A DNA stretch of 64,000 nucleotides. It comes from Hippopus hippopus (lineage: Eukaryota > Mollusca > Bivalvia > Cardiida > Cardiidae). A program made the translations under genes and the position numbers. Under the pieces are notes generated by a model that saw nothing but the letters and a program-made list of their open reading frames with translations, did no database searches and was not told the DNA's origin. Shown here one piece after another: positions 1 to 10,911 of the stretch. Numbering within the stretch: position 1 is the first letter of the stretch; each line of letters opens with the position of its first letter. The DNA is taken from NCBI GenBank assembly GCA_946811185.2, contig OX328112.1, positions 3,038,001 through 3,102,000 on the forward strand. The letters are read 5' to 3'.

Positions 1-136
1 TTCCCTTTTTCCCACAAAGTTTTCTACTCTTCTTAAGTCAGATTTCAAATTTTGAGTCATGTTTATTTTGTCGTCTGCAAATGCTTTCAATTTGGATAGG
101 TCTAAAATTTTGTCGTTTTTTTTGGTAAAGACTTAA
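1..136. repeat. Hairpin MITE, right part
   Basis: Begins in the right arm of the central hairpin (TTTTTCCCACAAAG) at the window edge and ends TTTGGTAAAGACTTAA. Definition of the family: 215-240 bp, ends TTAACYCTTTACCAMAC, centre a palindrome of about 60 bp around GAGAAAATGCTGGTAACCAG. Confidence 0.8.
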
Positions 137-237
137 AATTTAGCAAAGCAGTAATGAAATTGCTATGTTTTATGTTTTTTCACCCACCAGAAGGTATGAT
201 CCAGTGCTGTAAAAGTTACAGACGTATTTGTTTGTAG

Positions 238-306
238 GAATTTACCTGCAGTGATGGTAGTTTGGACATAGAAAACTTGGTATTTGCAGGGCTGAAAAAT
301 GGACAG
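238..306 (+). CDS. WD40-repeat protein, internal exon 1
   Basis: A 69-nt open exon between TTTGTAG and GTAGGC. It reads 23 codons in phase 0 and ends in LVFAGLKNGQ, which is typical of a WD40 beta-strand followed by the next strand in the following exon (ITLCVAVV). The exon at 1866 also starts in phase 0, so the two join without a break. The gene must begin left of the window. The function cannot be named beyond a beta-propeller scaffold. Confidence 0.6.
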
Positions 307-415
307 GTAGGCATTTTACTGTTTTACTGACAACATCCAATTTTACAAACTAACAGTGGCTTACCTTGGCATTTACAAAACATTGCAGCGAACAGATTTG
401 TACTGTTGGAATTTG

Positions 416-686
416 ATATGGCTTGCAACACGCGAAAAGGGGCATTCGGACATTTGCGTAAAGTGTCATCTCGGATCAGCCTGCACAGTCCGCACAGGCT
501 AATCCGAGACAGCACTTTACGACTACTGTAGATTTTGTGCTAGAGTAGACTTGTGCAAAACAGAAAATTACAAAAAAAAACGGAAAGTGTCGTTTCGGAT
601 TACCCTGCGCGGACTGCGCAGGCTGATCCAAGACGACACTTTACGCAGATGTCCGAATGTCCCTTTTCGCGTGTTACAAGCCATAT
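416..686. repeat. GC-rich MITE (ATATGGCTTGCAACACGCGA)
   Basis: A 271-bp copy with long inverted ends. The left arm starts ATATGGCTTGCAACACGC, the right arm ends GTTACAAGCCATAT. Each arm contains its own smaller palindrome built on CAGCCTGC and GCAGGCTG. Other copies lie at 6806, 36205, 41297 and 61951. Confidence 0.9.
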
Positions 687-942
687 TAAAATTTAATTAA
701 ACAGTGTTATTGAATAAAGCTCACTAAATATCAGTGTATGCATTGTATTAGCATACCCATGCAAAAATAAGATTTTTTTGAGTAATCTTCAATCAGTTGA
801 TTGGTGTATCTATCTGTCTGTCTGACCATCTTTGGCATGCATGTAGATAACTTCATATTTCTAACTCCCTCTTCAAATTTGCTGTTAGTGGGTAGAAAAT
901 TTGTACATCTAGAAACGCCATTAATGTTGGACACAATTTTTT

Positions 943-1195
943 TTCACCAACCATTCTTGATAACTTTCTTAACCTTTTACCAGACAACAAAATCTCAGAC
1001 TCTTCCAAATTGAAAGCTGTTAATAGCAGATGAGAAATCAAATGTGAGTAGAATGATTTGTCTCGAGGCAGTACAGTCATTTTGAGATAAGGAGAAAATA
1101 CTGGTAACCAGCATTTTCTCCTTTTCAAACACTTTTTTCCAGAGTCTAGAATAAGAGAAAGAATGTACTGTAGAATGGCTGGTGAGTACAGGCCC
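943..1195. repeat. Foldback MITE with hairpin MITE inside
   Basis: Outer foldback arms (TTCACCAACCATTCTTGA and GAATGGCTGGTGAGTACA) enclose a hairpin-MITE copy from TTAACC at 969 to about 1141. Confidence 0.65.
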
Positions 1196-1279
1196 ATATG
1201 TTTGCTTTTAAGCATTGATGAATTGTCTCCCATGGAACTTCAAAATTTCCATTTGTTACATATATAGTATTTAGGTATA

Positions 1280-1560
1280 TGTCTTCTCCATCCGTCACAG
1301 GGATGGGGGGGGGGGGAGGAGAGACAAGTTTACAAGTATTAGCTACAAAGAATGCACTGTAAAACGTTGGTTGGCAAACACAGGCCCGCATATTTGTTTT
1401 TATGCATAAATGTCTTTCCAGTGAATTTCAACATTTTCATGTATTAAGTGTGTAATGTTTGGGCATCTTTCTTATTGTCAGTCACAGGGATGGGTGTGTG
1501 TCGGAGAGGAGGGGGGGGAAGGAAAGGTAAGGCAAGGTTACATGTATTAGCACCATTTCC
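1280..1560. other. Intron with G-runs
   Basis: Two G-rich patches (1307-1320, 1507-1520) inside the intron before the 1866 exon, in two loosely similar halves around CACAGGGATGGG. Nothing coding is seen. Confidence 0.5.
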
Positions 1561-1624
1561 TTCAGTGTTTTCAAAATTTCTATCCCCATGGGTGTTAAAT
1601 CACTGAGATTCTTTGGTGAAGGGT

Positions 1625-1830
1625 TACATCTTTCACTGCCAATATTACCTTGGACATCTCTTGCAGATGATATAGATCAAGATCAGACAGCACAAAACAT
1701 GCAGTCTGATCTTGGATCCACACCATCTGCTTGTTAATGCAGATCTTTGATCAAAATCATATTCAAATGCACAAAAAATATGAAATATCTATAAATGTTG
1801 AGTCCATCTATTTGGCAGTGAAAGAGGTAA
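1625..1830. repeat. GACAGTGTAGATC-type MITE
   Basis: A diverged copy centred on the palindrome GATCAAGATCAGACAG / CAGTCTGATCTTGGATC, with outer CACTGCC/GGCAGTG arms. Intact members elsewhere (47170-47375, 52319-52529) end in TTAACCCTTA. Confidence 0.6.
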
Positions 1831-1865
1831 GTCACTTCTTTTGACAGTTCCTGTCATATTTTCAG

Positions 1866-2084
1866 ATAACTCTCTGTGTGGCTGTAGTTTGCTCTCTACA
1901 AAACCCTGTTCAGGCTCATGAAGGAAACATAGTGGGTCTACAGTTGACCCATAGAAACATGTATGTGCAGGATACCAGCAATATGATCATATCTTGGGGA
2001 ACCGATAACTTTGTCAAGATATGGATTATAGAGGTGAACACAGAGAACCAGAGACCAGGGGTCAACTTGTTTCAACTTTTAAAG
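1866..2084 (+). CDS. WD40-repeat protein, internal exon 2
   Basis: A 219-nt exon (73 codons, phase 0 to 0) between a TTTTCAG acceptor and a GTATGT donor. It holds one clear WD40 unit: the HEGNIVGLQL turn, then IISWGTDNFVKIWII, i.e. the GH-like start and the Trp-Asp-equivalent KIW end. WD40 repeats form beta-propeller binding platforms. The parent protein is not identified. No lesion is visible, and it joins the exons at 238 and 5075 in phase. Confidence 0.75.
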
Positions 2085-2474
2085 GTATGTTGATAATCAC
2101 AAGTCCCTATAACCCAGTAATTTTAACTCTTCACCACACCTGAAAATTTGAGATATGTCCAGTTGAAAGCATTTGCAGATGGTAATTAAAATGAGATACA
2201 GTGATCCTAAAACTGTGCGTGCATAATTCTGCATTTTTATTGTAATGTATGCATTATTAAAAGCATAGTGTGCGGTGCTGAAATTCTAACACGGTCTTGA
2301 AAACTATTCCATCCAAAAACTACGATTTTGCTAGTGTAGGGGAAACAACTCTACTCTCATCTTGAAAATGAGAAGAAAATTACTTATCACGTGATTGTTA
2401 GAAAAAGAAATAAGCTGGAAAAACAGTCGGCCTTGGTTGGGCACGAATTACAACGCAAGAACATAAATATCTTA

Positions 2475-2635
2475 ATTTTACAGACTTTTTGCTGCAAATA
2501 ATCAGTATGGATTGCTTTACCTCTAGTTGTGAACCATATTGTCATACCCACTAATATAAAATCTTGCCCCAGATTTACAGCTCAGGGGTTAAGTGTACCC
2601 TTTAAATAAAAAGCTTGCAGGAACACTGCTGTTTG
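2475..2635. repeat. Dispersed repeat shared with 27802-27955
   Basis: Shares long blocks with 27802-27955 in the same orientation, such as GACTTTTTGCTGCAAAT and GATTTACAGCTCAGGGG. No coding content is seen. The second copy adjoins another block that is shared with 15187-15415. Confidence 0.75.
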
Positions 2636-2834
2636 TATGAGTTGAATCTGTGTGTGATGCATTAGAAAAGATGCACATCTTACATTTGTTGTAGCACTCC
2701 TTTATCTAACCAATTATTCCTTTCATTTCATTGTTCTCAAAAAATCAATTACCCCATTTTCGGATTAGAATGCCCCCTTTTTTTTTCGAGTTAGGGGGCA
2801 TGTGCCCCACATTTTGAAGTTTCTGGATGCATCA

Positions 2835-3000
2835 CTGGAGGTAAGTCAATTGATGGAATTTGTCATTGACAGGGTAGAAAACATTGTGGGAAAAAGGAGA
2901 AAATGCTGGTTACCAGTATTTTCCCCTTTTTCCACAATGTTTTCAAATTGCTTCTTTCTCAGGGTTGTTACAAGTCAGGATTGTGTGGTAAAAGGTTGAA
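2835..3000. repeat. Hairpin MITE, partial
   Basis: Central hairpin at about 2880-2945 and a right end TTGTGTGGTAAAAGGTTGAA. The left end is eroded. Confidence 0.75.
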
Positions 3001-3069
3001 CTAAATCCTTACTTTGAATTTCAAGTCTAGCCATCTGATTGGCAAAGACAATGTCTCAGCTAATCAGGA

Positions 3070-3490
3070 TCTGTATTCACCAACCATTCTTAACCCTTTC
3101 CCAAACAATCCCTGGTTTTTACAACCCTGATATAGAAGCCTTTTGAAAACATTGTGGGAAAAGGAGAAAATGCTGGTAACCATCATTTTTCTCCTTTTCC
3201 CACAATGTTTTCTACCCTGCTGGAAACAAATTTCAATTTTTGAGTTACGTTTATTTTGTCAGCAAGTGCTATCAATTTGGACCAGTCTAAAATTTTGTCG
3301 TTTGGTAAAGAGTTAAGAACGTTCTTGGCCTTAGTCTTCAAGATTTTCCAAAATTTGAAAGTAACACAATTTCTGATTGGCTGTGCGAAATGGTTTAGCC
3401 AGTCAGAAATTTTGTTACTTTCAAATTTAAAAAATTCTAAAGACTAAGACCAAAAACATTCTCAAGAATGGTTGGTGAATATAGACCAAG
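3070..3490. repeat. Foldback MITE interrupted at TTAA by a hairpin MITE
   Basis: The foldback family (TTCACCAACCATTCTTAAGA ... mirrored end AAGAATGGTTGGTGAATA) is split at CATTCTTAA|GAACGTTC. The intruder is a hairpin MITE at 3090-3316 with TTAA at each side. The inner foldback stem (TTTCTGATTGGCTGTG / CAGTCAGAAATTTTG) is intact. Confidence 0.9.
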
Positions 3491-3981
3491 ATAGCTGGTC
3501 ATAGAATTTATATAAAGAATGGAGAGATTTGGAATGGAGGTATGAAAACAATAACACCTAATCATACAGTATGAAGCCATGAAGTAGTTTCATACAAAAG
3601 TAAGTAGGCTTAATTTTTTCATACCTCCATGAAAAAATGAATTCTCTTTTTGCCTTATAATTTACTATCACAGATAACAAACTTATATGCACATAAATAA
3701 TACTCAAAGTGCATTTTTTTGTAAATCCAATATTATAGCTTCTGATGCCCATTTACATTAGTATTTCTTGTTTAGGAAGACGGATTGTTCATGACATAAA
3801 AAATGTGTAATTCATAACATCACCGTAGCATTTAGCATTGCAGATTTAGTACATCTATTATTAAAAGTCCAATTTGCTGAAAGTAAGTTCAAAATTAGAC
3901 AATTTGTACCGAGCCCAGAGAAAACAAACTTGGTTTCAATTTGAACTTTAGACTTGGTATAAAATTAGAGAGAAAAACTTT

Positions 3982-4340
3982 TTAGCTCCACTGGCTCAAG
4001 GCCACAGCAGGCTTATGTCATGGCCCGATGTCCATTGTGCGTGCATGCGTCTGTCCATGTGTGTGCGTCAACTTCTATTTCGAACATCTTCTCTGAAACT
4101 ACCCATCCAAATTTGATGACACTTCAAAAAAATGATCCTTCCATGGTCCTCTTCAAAATTTATTGAAAGAATTTGATACTGTCAAAAACTCTGGTTGCCA
4201 TGGCAACAAAAGCAAAAAGTATTGAAAAAGGCCCAGGACTACTAAATTTGGCATGTAACTTAATCTAATAGACCTATAAGAGATTTCTTCATATTATAGC
4301 CCTGGGGTAAAAATTGGCCCCATGCAAGGGATCACAAGTT
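3982..4340. repeat. TTTAGCTCCACTGG element, diverged copy
   Basis: Starts TTTTTAGCTCCACTGG and shares the layout of 7488-8115 (GTCCG-rich head, then GGTTGCCATGGCAAC). A dispersed bivalve-type repeat; no ORF. Confidence 0.6.
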
Positions 4341-4349
4341 AAGCACAGG

Positions 4350-5070
4350 CTTATATAGTAACTTCAATTAAATAGTAATCAAGGGAAATAACTCCTGTTT
4401 ATAAGAGATAAAGTTTGTTACTTTTTACCTCCCTTGGTTATCAATCTGCAATGATACATAATTGATGTTGATATTCAAGTTTTTTGGATATGACATGTTT
4501 TCTGGGAGAGTGATTTACTTTGATGCTAAAAGTTATGCTCACTTGAGTGGAATATTTAACTTAAAGTAAGGTTTCTGTCATTCAGTTTTCTTTCCAGAAC
4601 TGTACCTTTCATGCCAATGAATAAAACTCTTGTATTCACTGACATAATCTTTGCACTTAAAAAGATATGGGTTTTTTTTTTGTTGAGCAGGGGGTAGGTT
4701 ATGTTTTCAAAGTATGTTTATTACCATACAGATGTTTTATACTGTATGTCTCTTTCAGTGCCAATTAAGTGCATGATACCTTAATTTTACTTCTAAGAAA
4801 GGGCAAATTTTTTTGACTGGACCAAGTTAAAAGCCGTCGCAGAAGACAAATTGAATGTAGCTTAAATGATTTTTTTTGTCTTTGATAGGGTCGACCTAAA
4901 AGACCTAAAAGATATTTTGAAAGAATATTTGAAGAAAAACAGTGATTTCGGTTAAAAATACCAAACAAATGCAGAGTGTAGATGTACTAAAACCTGGGCA
5001 TGGAACATCACTATAGATTGTTTTTTTTTGTTATCTGATTATTTGGATGTTCTTGCCTCTTTCATGTTCC
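4350..5070. other. Intron, mostly unassigned
   Basis: AT-rich intron of the WD40 gene. A faint hairpin-MITE-like stretch (GACTGGACCAAGTTAAAAGC) lies near 4815. No gene or site is recognised. Confidence 0.4.
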
Positions 5071-5074
5071 ACAG

Positions 5075-5166
5075 ATATTTCTGGTGTCTGTACCAACCCA
5101 TATCAGCATGTCTGGATGTCAGCTCAGTGTTGTTATTAAAACCCTGACAAAACAAGGTATCAAGTG
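5075..5166 (+). CDS. WD40-repeat protein, internal exon 3
   Basis: A 92-nt exon between CCACAG and the strong donor GTGAGT. It starts in phase 0 after the exon at 1866 and ends with two bases of a codon completed by the exon at 6152 (TG+G, Trp). The peptide IFLVSVPTHISMSG fits an edge strand of a propeller. There is no stop. Identification rests on phase continuity rather than on a family motif. Confidence 0.55.
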
Positions 5167-5512
5167 GTGAGTGTTGGAATTTTAGTTGATTACTCTACAA
5201 CACATTAAGCTTTTATGCTAATTATTGTGCAAATTTTGTTAGCTAAGAAGATAAAGATATGACTGATAAAAAAAATAAATGGCAGCCAATAGGAGACCAA
5301 GTCAGGAAATCTCAGGAAAACCAGAAAGTATGTCAAGAAATTTCAGCCAATCAGAGAGTATGTCAGAAAGTTTTTAAGCAATCAAAACATTATTTTTAGC
5401 CAACCAGAAACTAAGTCAGGAGGTTTGAGCTACAATGGTAACTACAACTCTGTCAGTGGTAAAAGAAAGCCCTTTGTCACACAAATACTTTTTAAGTCTG
5501 GCAGCAGAAAGC

Positions 5513-5738
5513 TTAACCCTTTACAAACAGTCCTTGGTTTTAACAACCCTTGGAAAGAAGCCTTTTGAAAACATAGTGCAAAAAGGAGAAAATGCTGGTA
5601 ACCAGGATTTTCTCCTTTTCCCAGAATGTTTTCTACCCAATCAAAGACAGAAATCATAATTTGAGCTATATTTAAATTGTTTACTATAAATGCTTTCAGT
5701 TTGGTCCGCTCCAAAATTTTGTTGTGTGCTAAAGGGAT
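5513..5738. repeat. Hairpin MITE, full length
   Basis: From TTAACCCTTTACAAACAG to GTGCTAAAGGGATAAG, with the hairpin centre at about 5570-5635. Slightly diverged at the right TTAA. Confidence 0.85.
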
Positions 5739-5929
5739 AAGAAAGCATTGTAGGAAAGAGAGCAGTTGCTTATAATGGCAGTTGCTCCTTTTTCCAAAGT
5801 CTTTTTCCAATTTTATTGAAAGCGTATTTTTTTCTTTTCTTTTTTTTGATAGCTTTTTGTTGTTAAAGATTGAATTTTAGAATGGAATTTCAAATTGACT
5901 GTAGAATGGTCGGTGTATACTGTCCCATG

Positions 5930-6128
5930 GTCTGTATTCACCAACCATTCTGAAAAACAGTCTCTGACATTCTTATTTTCTAGAATTTTTTAAATTTGTA
6001 AATAACACAACTTCTGATTGGCTAAACCAAATATTTTAGCCAATCAGAAGTTCTACTTTCAAATCTGCAAATTCTTGGAGAATAAGGCAAAAAGTGTTCT
6101 AAAAAATGGTTGGAGAATACTGCCCCTG
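5930..6128. repeat. Foldback MITE
   Basis: Starts GTATTCACCAACCATTCT, ends AATGGTTGGAGAATACTG. The inner stem is CTTCTGATTGGCTAAACC and its mirror. It ends just before the WD40 exon at 6152, so it supplies part of that intron's 3' region. Confidence 0.85.
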
Positions 6129-6151
6129 CACTGTGATTTGGTATTTTGTAG

Positions 6152-6278
6152 GAGGTTGGTTATGTACCAGTTGATATCAGTCGATGCAGAAACCCAGGGT
6201 GTTTATAACTTGTTAAACATGGGAACTACGGTACCGTACCAGCTTACTCTTAGTTCAGATGAAGACCATTCAATGGAG
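6152..6278 (+). CDS. WD40-repeat protein, internal exon 4
   Basis: A 127-nt exon between TTTTGTAG and GTAGCT. It completes the split Trp codon of the previous exon and then reads RLVMYQLISVDAETQGVYN to the end in phase 0. The DAETQGVYN stretch resembles the D-x-x-T-G end of a WD40 blade. It joins the exon at 8887 in phase. It lies between foldback and hairpin MITEs. Confidence 0.6.
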
Positions 6279-6475
6279 GTAGCTATGTATTTTCATTTTT
6301 TGAAGGATTTTACTTATTTTTTGTGACCTGTACTGTATATTATAAGCTGACTTTAGCTGCACACAAACTGACTAACTAGACAAGTCATCATTTCAGTTGC
6401 AGTCTATTTTAGTTCATGTTTGTATTCCTAGCTTTTCTTCCATTGAAGAAGTGAAAAATAACCCTTCCAGCTTTA

Positions 6476-6756
6476 TCTCTTTACCAAACTGCAGAATTTT
6501 AGACTTGTCAAAATTAAAAAAAAAAAGAATTGCAAATGACATAGTAAAATTTAGCTGAAAAGATAGTAGTTATCAGTGAAAGTATAGAAAACGTGGAAAA
6601 AAGAGAAAATGCTGGTTACCAGCATTTTCTCCTTTTCCCAAAATATTTTCTACCCTATCAAAGTCAGAAATAATCATATTCACAAGATTTAATTTGTTGT
6701 CTGCAGACACTTTGAATTGGTCCCGTCCAAAAATTTGTCATTTGATAAAGAGTTAA
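6476..6756. repeat. Hairpin MITE, symmetrical variant
   Basis: Both flanks are of the GACAAAATTTTAGAC-type arm, so this copy looks like two identical halves around the hairpin (6595-6660). It ends GATAAAGAGTTAA and is followed by foldback sequence GGAGCATTCTTGG. Confidence 0.8.
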
Positions 6757-6775
6757 GGAGCATTCTTGGTCTAAT

Positions 6776-7120
6776 TCTAGATTCAGTCAGTAACACAGAT
6801 TGGTTATATGGACTGCAATGTGCAAAAAGCGGCATTCGGACATTTGCGTAAAGTGTTGTCTCGGATCAGCCTGCACAGTCCGCACAGTTACTAGATTCAG
6901 TCAGTAACACTGATTGGCTATATGGCCTGCAATGTGCAAAAAGCGGCATTCGGACAATTGCGTAAAGTGTTGTCTCGGATCAGCCTGCACAGTCCGCACA
7001 GGCTAATCCGAGACGGTTAAAGTGTTGTCTTGGATTAGCCAGGCGGACTGCGCAGGCTGGTTGGAGACGACATTTTATGCAAATGTCTGAATGCCCCTTT
7101 TAGCATGCTGCAGGCCATAT
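6776..7120. repeat. GC-rich MITE with tandem duplication of its left arm
   Basis: The segment CTAGATTCAGTCAGTAACAC plus about 90 bp of the MITE left arm occurs twice (6776 and 6891), then the remainder runs to GCAGGCCATAT at 7120. The flanks are foldback-MITE sequence that ends near 7220 with GGTTGGTGAATACC. Confidence 0.85.
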
Positions 7121-7487
7121 GATTTAGTTTAGCTAATCAGAAATTGTAGTACTTTGAAATTTTGAAAATTCTTCACAACAAGACTTATAAAGAATGTTAT
7201 TAAGTATGGTTGGTGAATACCTGTAATTGTCTCTTTTACTGACAAAAAATGTCATTCTTTTGTCTCTATGGTGTTGAAAGGGCAAAAGTTTATGAAAGTA
7301 CATTGATAGTAATGAAAAATTTTTTGCTTGTCAAATTTTCAAGGTCTTTTTGTAATAATTTAATTTTTAAACTGAATAATAAAAGGTAAACTCACAACTA
7401 CAAATCTCAAATGATCATGAGGGAAACACCTTTTTCTCCTTTTTCATAATTTTTGCAAGAAAACAAACTTTGTCTCCTTTTTCCATT

Positions 7488-8115
7488 TTTAGCTCCACTG
7501 GCCGAAGGCCAGCGAGCTATTGTCATGGCGTTGTGTCCGTGGTGCATCCGTCCGTCAGTCCGTTCGTTCGTCCGTTCGTCCGTGCGTGCGTCCGTAAACT
7601 TTTTCTTTAAAAAACTTCTCCTCAGAAACTATTGACTGGATTTTTACCAAATTTCACAGGAATGTTCCTTTGGTGGTCCTCTTTCAAATTCCTTCAAATA
7701 ATTGTGTTCCATGAAGAATTCTGGTTGCCATGGCAACCAAAGTGAAAAACCTTTAAAAATCTTCTCCTCCCAAACTGCTATTTGGATAGCATTATTATTT
7801 TGCAGGAATGTTCCTTAGATACAGGTTTACAGAATTCCTTTAAAAAAAAAAAGATCTGTCAAAAAACATGGCTTTTATGGGAGACTCATTTTCCTTTTAT
7901 GGTATAAAGTAAAATCTTTGAAAAATTTCTTCTCTAAAACTATTCATTGGATTTCATTGTTGTTTTGCAGGTAAGTTCCTATGGTGGTTGTCTACCAAAT
8001 TGTTTCTTCAGTGAGCTAAAATGCAGGATTGAATGATAATTGTTAAAAACTTCCTTTTGCCATTATAGAAATATCAGGCCTGTGGAGCGATACAGGCGCT
8101 CAAGCGCCTCTAGTT
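7488..8115. repeat. TTTAGCTCCACTGG element
   Basis: Begins TTTTTAGCTCCACTGGCC, has a CCGTCCG-type simple run at 7540-7590, and ends near the palindromic GGCGCTCAAGCGCCTCTAGT. Dispersed repeat; the short ORF over the CCGTCCG run is not a gene. Confidence 0.75.
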
Positions 8116-8215
8116 TTATCCTTTCATAGACAAAGTGAATAGTTTTAGCCACAATTAATTTGTTGTGTAGAAACACTGCGCAGGCTGATCTGAGTCAAAA
8201 CTTTTTGCAGATACA

Positions 8216-8455
8216 TTAACTCTTTACTAAACGACAACATTAAAGACTTGCCCAAAATTCAAAACATTTGCAGATGAAAAAATAAGGGTGACTAAAAAAT
8301 TGAATCTTGTTTTTGGAAGGGTAGAAAACATTGTTGGAGAAGGAAAAAATGCTGGTAACCAACATTTTCTCCTATTCCCACAGTGTTTTCAAAAGGCTTG
8401 TTCTTTAAGGTTGTGAAGAAAACTCAAAACTCGGGATTGTTCTGGAAAGGGTTAA
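8216..8455. repeat. Hairpin MITE nested in GAGCCATGCTCTG MITE
   Basis: Full-length copy from TTAACTCTTTACTAAACG to GGAAAGGGTTAA. It splits a host MITE at ...GCAGATACATTAA|TTAAGCCCCCTTTTC, so TTAA is its target. Confidence 0.9.
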
Positions 8456-8810
8456 GCCCCCTTTTCATAGAGCACGGCTAGTCTGTTCATTCAATTGAAG
8501 TTAAGCCCCCTTTTCATAGAGCACAGCTAGTCTGTTCATTCAATTGAAGTTAAGCCCCCTTTTCATAGAGCACGGCTAGTCTGTTCATTCAATTGAAGTT
8601 AAGCCCCTTTTTTCATACAGCACGGCTCAGTCTGTTCATTAAATTGAAGTTAAGCCCCTTTTCATAGAGCACGGCTCAGTCTGTTCATTCAATTTAGGTT
8701 AAGCCCCTTTTTTCATAGAGCACGTCTCAGTCTGTTGATTCAATTTAGGTTAAGCCCCCTTTTTACAGAACATGGATCAGTATGTTCATTAAATTTAACT
8801 ACAACTCATC
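8452..8810. repeat. 49-bp minisatellite, about 7 units
   Basis: The unit runs TTAAGCCCCCTTTTCATAGA to TTCATTCAATTGAAG with a 49-bp period; the later units drift. The unit is the terminal segment of the GAGCCATGCTCTG MITE. Confidence 0.9.
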
Positions 8811-8886
8811 ATCATCATTGTTGTTTATTCGTCGTCGTCATCATCATTATCATCAAGTTCATAAACTAAATAATATGCAATTTTAG

Positions 8887-9009
8887 GACATTCTTAGTCA
8901 GATTAACTCTGTAGATCCAAGATCAGACCGGAAGTCAACGCAGCGTATTATAATCTGTAGAGTCCCCTTGGCATTTGACATACGCAGACTTTCTGGTAAA
9001 ATAAAATAA
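8887..9009 (+). CDS. WD40-gene exon 5, possibly the last
   Basis: Starts in phase 0 after TTTTAG and reads DILSQINSVDPRSDRKS and on to RVPLAFDIRRLS. Two endings are possible. A GTAAAA donor at 8996 would leave phase 1, which does not match the SBNO exon at 13115. Reading through gives LSGKIK and TAA at 9007-9009, overlapping an AATAAA poly(A)-like signal. The second makes this the 3' end of the gene, which I favour slightly. Confidence 0.5.
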   Translation, partial: DILSQINSVDPRSDRKSTQRIIICRVPLAFDIRRLSGKIK

Positions 9010-9334
9010 AGACCACGCATGTGCAGCGACCGCTTATTGCAATAGTGCCAAGTAAGTACATGTGGAAACCAGGAAACACTTCAATAAATGAGCTGAAGCT
9101 GTGATATAACCAAAATATTGCCGAAAGCGGAATAACATCCTACTAAAACTAAATAAAGCCTTTCTTTTTCTCTCTATAAATCTTCCCCGGGCCTTGAAGG
9201 TATACCACTTATTCATGGTCGTAAATCAGAAAGAATAAATAAAGTCAGGTGCACGTGTATCAACTTTCAAATCTCTTGTTGCAGTGCTCTCTCAAAAATC
9301 CACATGACTGTTGACGCATATCCAATCAATTTGA

Positions 9335-9596
9335 GCTGTGCTCTGGCAAAAGAGGGTTTATTGCATCTCTGTGATGCATGATACCTAAGAAGTCAACACA
9401 TAATAATGGATCCATAATAGCGACTTTTTTTGGACAGCCGTCTTAATCATGACGTCGACATGTCCTTTGACATACAGAACATTGACTGATGACGAAAAGT
9501 TTCGGCCTAGGTCAGCCTACGCAGACTGCGCAGGCTGACCTGGGTTGATACTTTTTGCAGATGTATGAAGCCCCCTTTTCACAGAGCTTTGCTCTT
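9335..9596. repeat. GAGCCATGCTCTG-type MITE
   Basis: Diverged full copy: ends GAGCTGTGCTCTGGCAAAAG and TTTCACAGAGCTTTGCTC, with the inner stem GGTCAGCCTACGCAGACTGC and its mirror near 9510-9545. It is followed by a second, partly overlapping copy to about 9790 and a third from about 10075 to 10380. Confidence 0.8.
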
Positions 9597-10489
9597 GTTT
9601 TTGGACCCATGATATCCACTTTTTTGATCAACCAACTTAATCATGAAATAGACTGGTCTTTTGGCATACAGAAAATTGTTCAGTGGCGAAATGTTTCGGC
9701 CTAGGTCAGCCTGCATGAACTGCGCAAGCTGACATGGGTTGATACTTTTCGCAGATGTATTAAGCCCCCTTTTTAAAGTGCATGGCTCACGTATTTTTAA
9801 GTTGAAAGGAAAAAACTAAGAGTAGAAAAGACCATGGAAAAATGATGAAAATGATGGTAACTAGTTTTCATCAACAGTGTCTTGAAAACACAGCGATTTT
9901 TGGTTAAAAATAAGTATATTGGCAAAGTTTTATTTTGTTGATCATTTGAATTTTTCCGATAAAGGTTAGTTATTGAAAGGAAATAATTGCTAATTGATAC
10001 TGCAACTGTGTGGTTGCATTTAGTGTATGTGTTTTTATTGATAGAATTACATAGAATAGTCAAAATAATATGACAAAGCACTCCGAGAAAAGGGGGCTTG
10101 AATTAATCTCCATGTTGTATTAAACCAAGAAAGTCATCAAATAATAATGGATCAATAAAATACATTTTGTCTAATGACCAACTGATGCATGAGGTAGATT
10201 GGTCCTTGAACTAGCAGAAAATTTACAAATAACAAAGAAAAAATATATGTGTATATATATCAACTCAAGGCAGCCTGCGCACACTGCGCAGACGTATATG
10301 GTCCGATAGACGTATATGGTCCGATATTTTTTGCAGAGGTATCAAACCCCTGTTTAACAAAACGTGACTCATAAATTTTGCCATTAAGAAAAGTTTAAAA
10401 CAATCCAAAATAAATATGAAAACAACTCACCGGGTTATGTAATACGCCCATCAAGTACTTTGATTAAACCTATAGTGTGAATTAGGCTG

Positions 10490-10880
10490 AGTCAGGTAGT
10501 GCAGTCAGTGGCACACAGTACTAGCGACCAGTCGGTTGCTGGTTCGAAATCCAACCCCGGTCAATTACTCTCCGAAAGAGCAAAAATATGTGCACTGGCC
10601 CACGTGATAAAACTGAAATAATGTTGAAAACAACGTTAATTACCATGCGACTAATGCGAATAAACAATATTTCCTCTTTTGTTGCTGATCATCGGTTCAA
10701 AGGCGGTTATTAGGGAAAGTAGCCAATGCCTTTGCAAGAATATTGTGCGAAGTACTGTTTACTGAAACTCAGGAAAGCATAGATAGGTGCATGCACTAAA
10801 CTAATGTATTGTTGAAAACGACTTAAAACACCATACAAACTAACAATAAAACATTGCGCTAAAAAGTTTTAAGGGAGAGA
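10490..10880 (+). repeat. tRNA-headed SINE, diverged
   Basis: The head has a B-box-like GGTTCGAAATCCAAC at 10540-10555, then the family body (GATGATAGTCATTGC-type in better copies). A pol III-derived SINE relic, not a tRNA gene. Confidence 0.6.
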
Positions 10881-10911
10881 ATCCGTTACTTCTATTTAAA
10901 AAAATGTGGAA

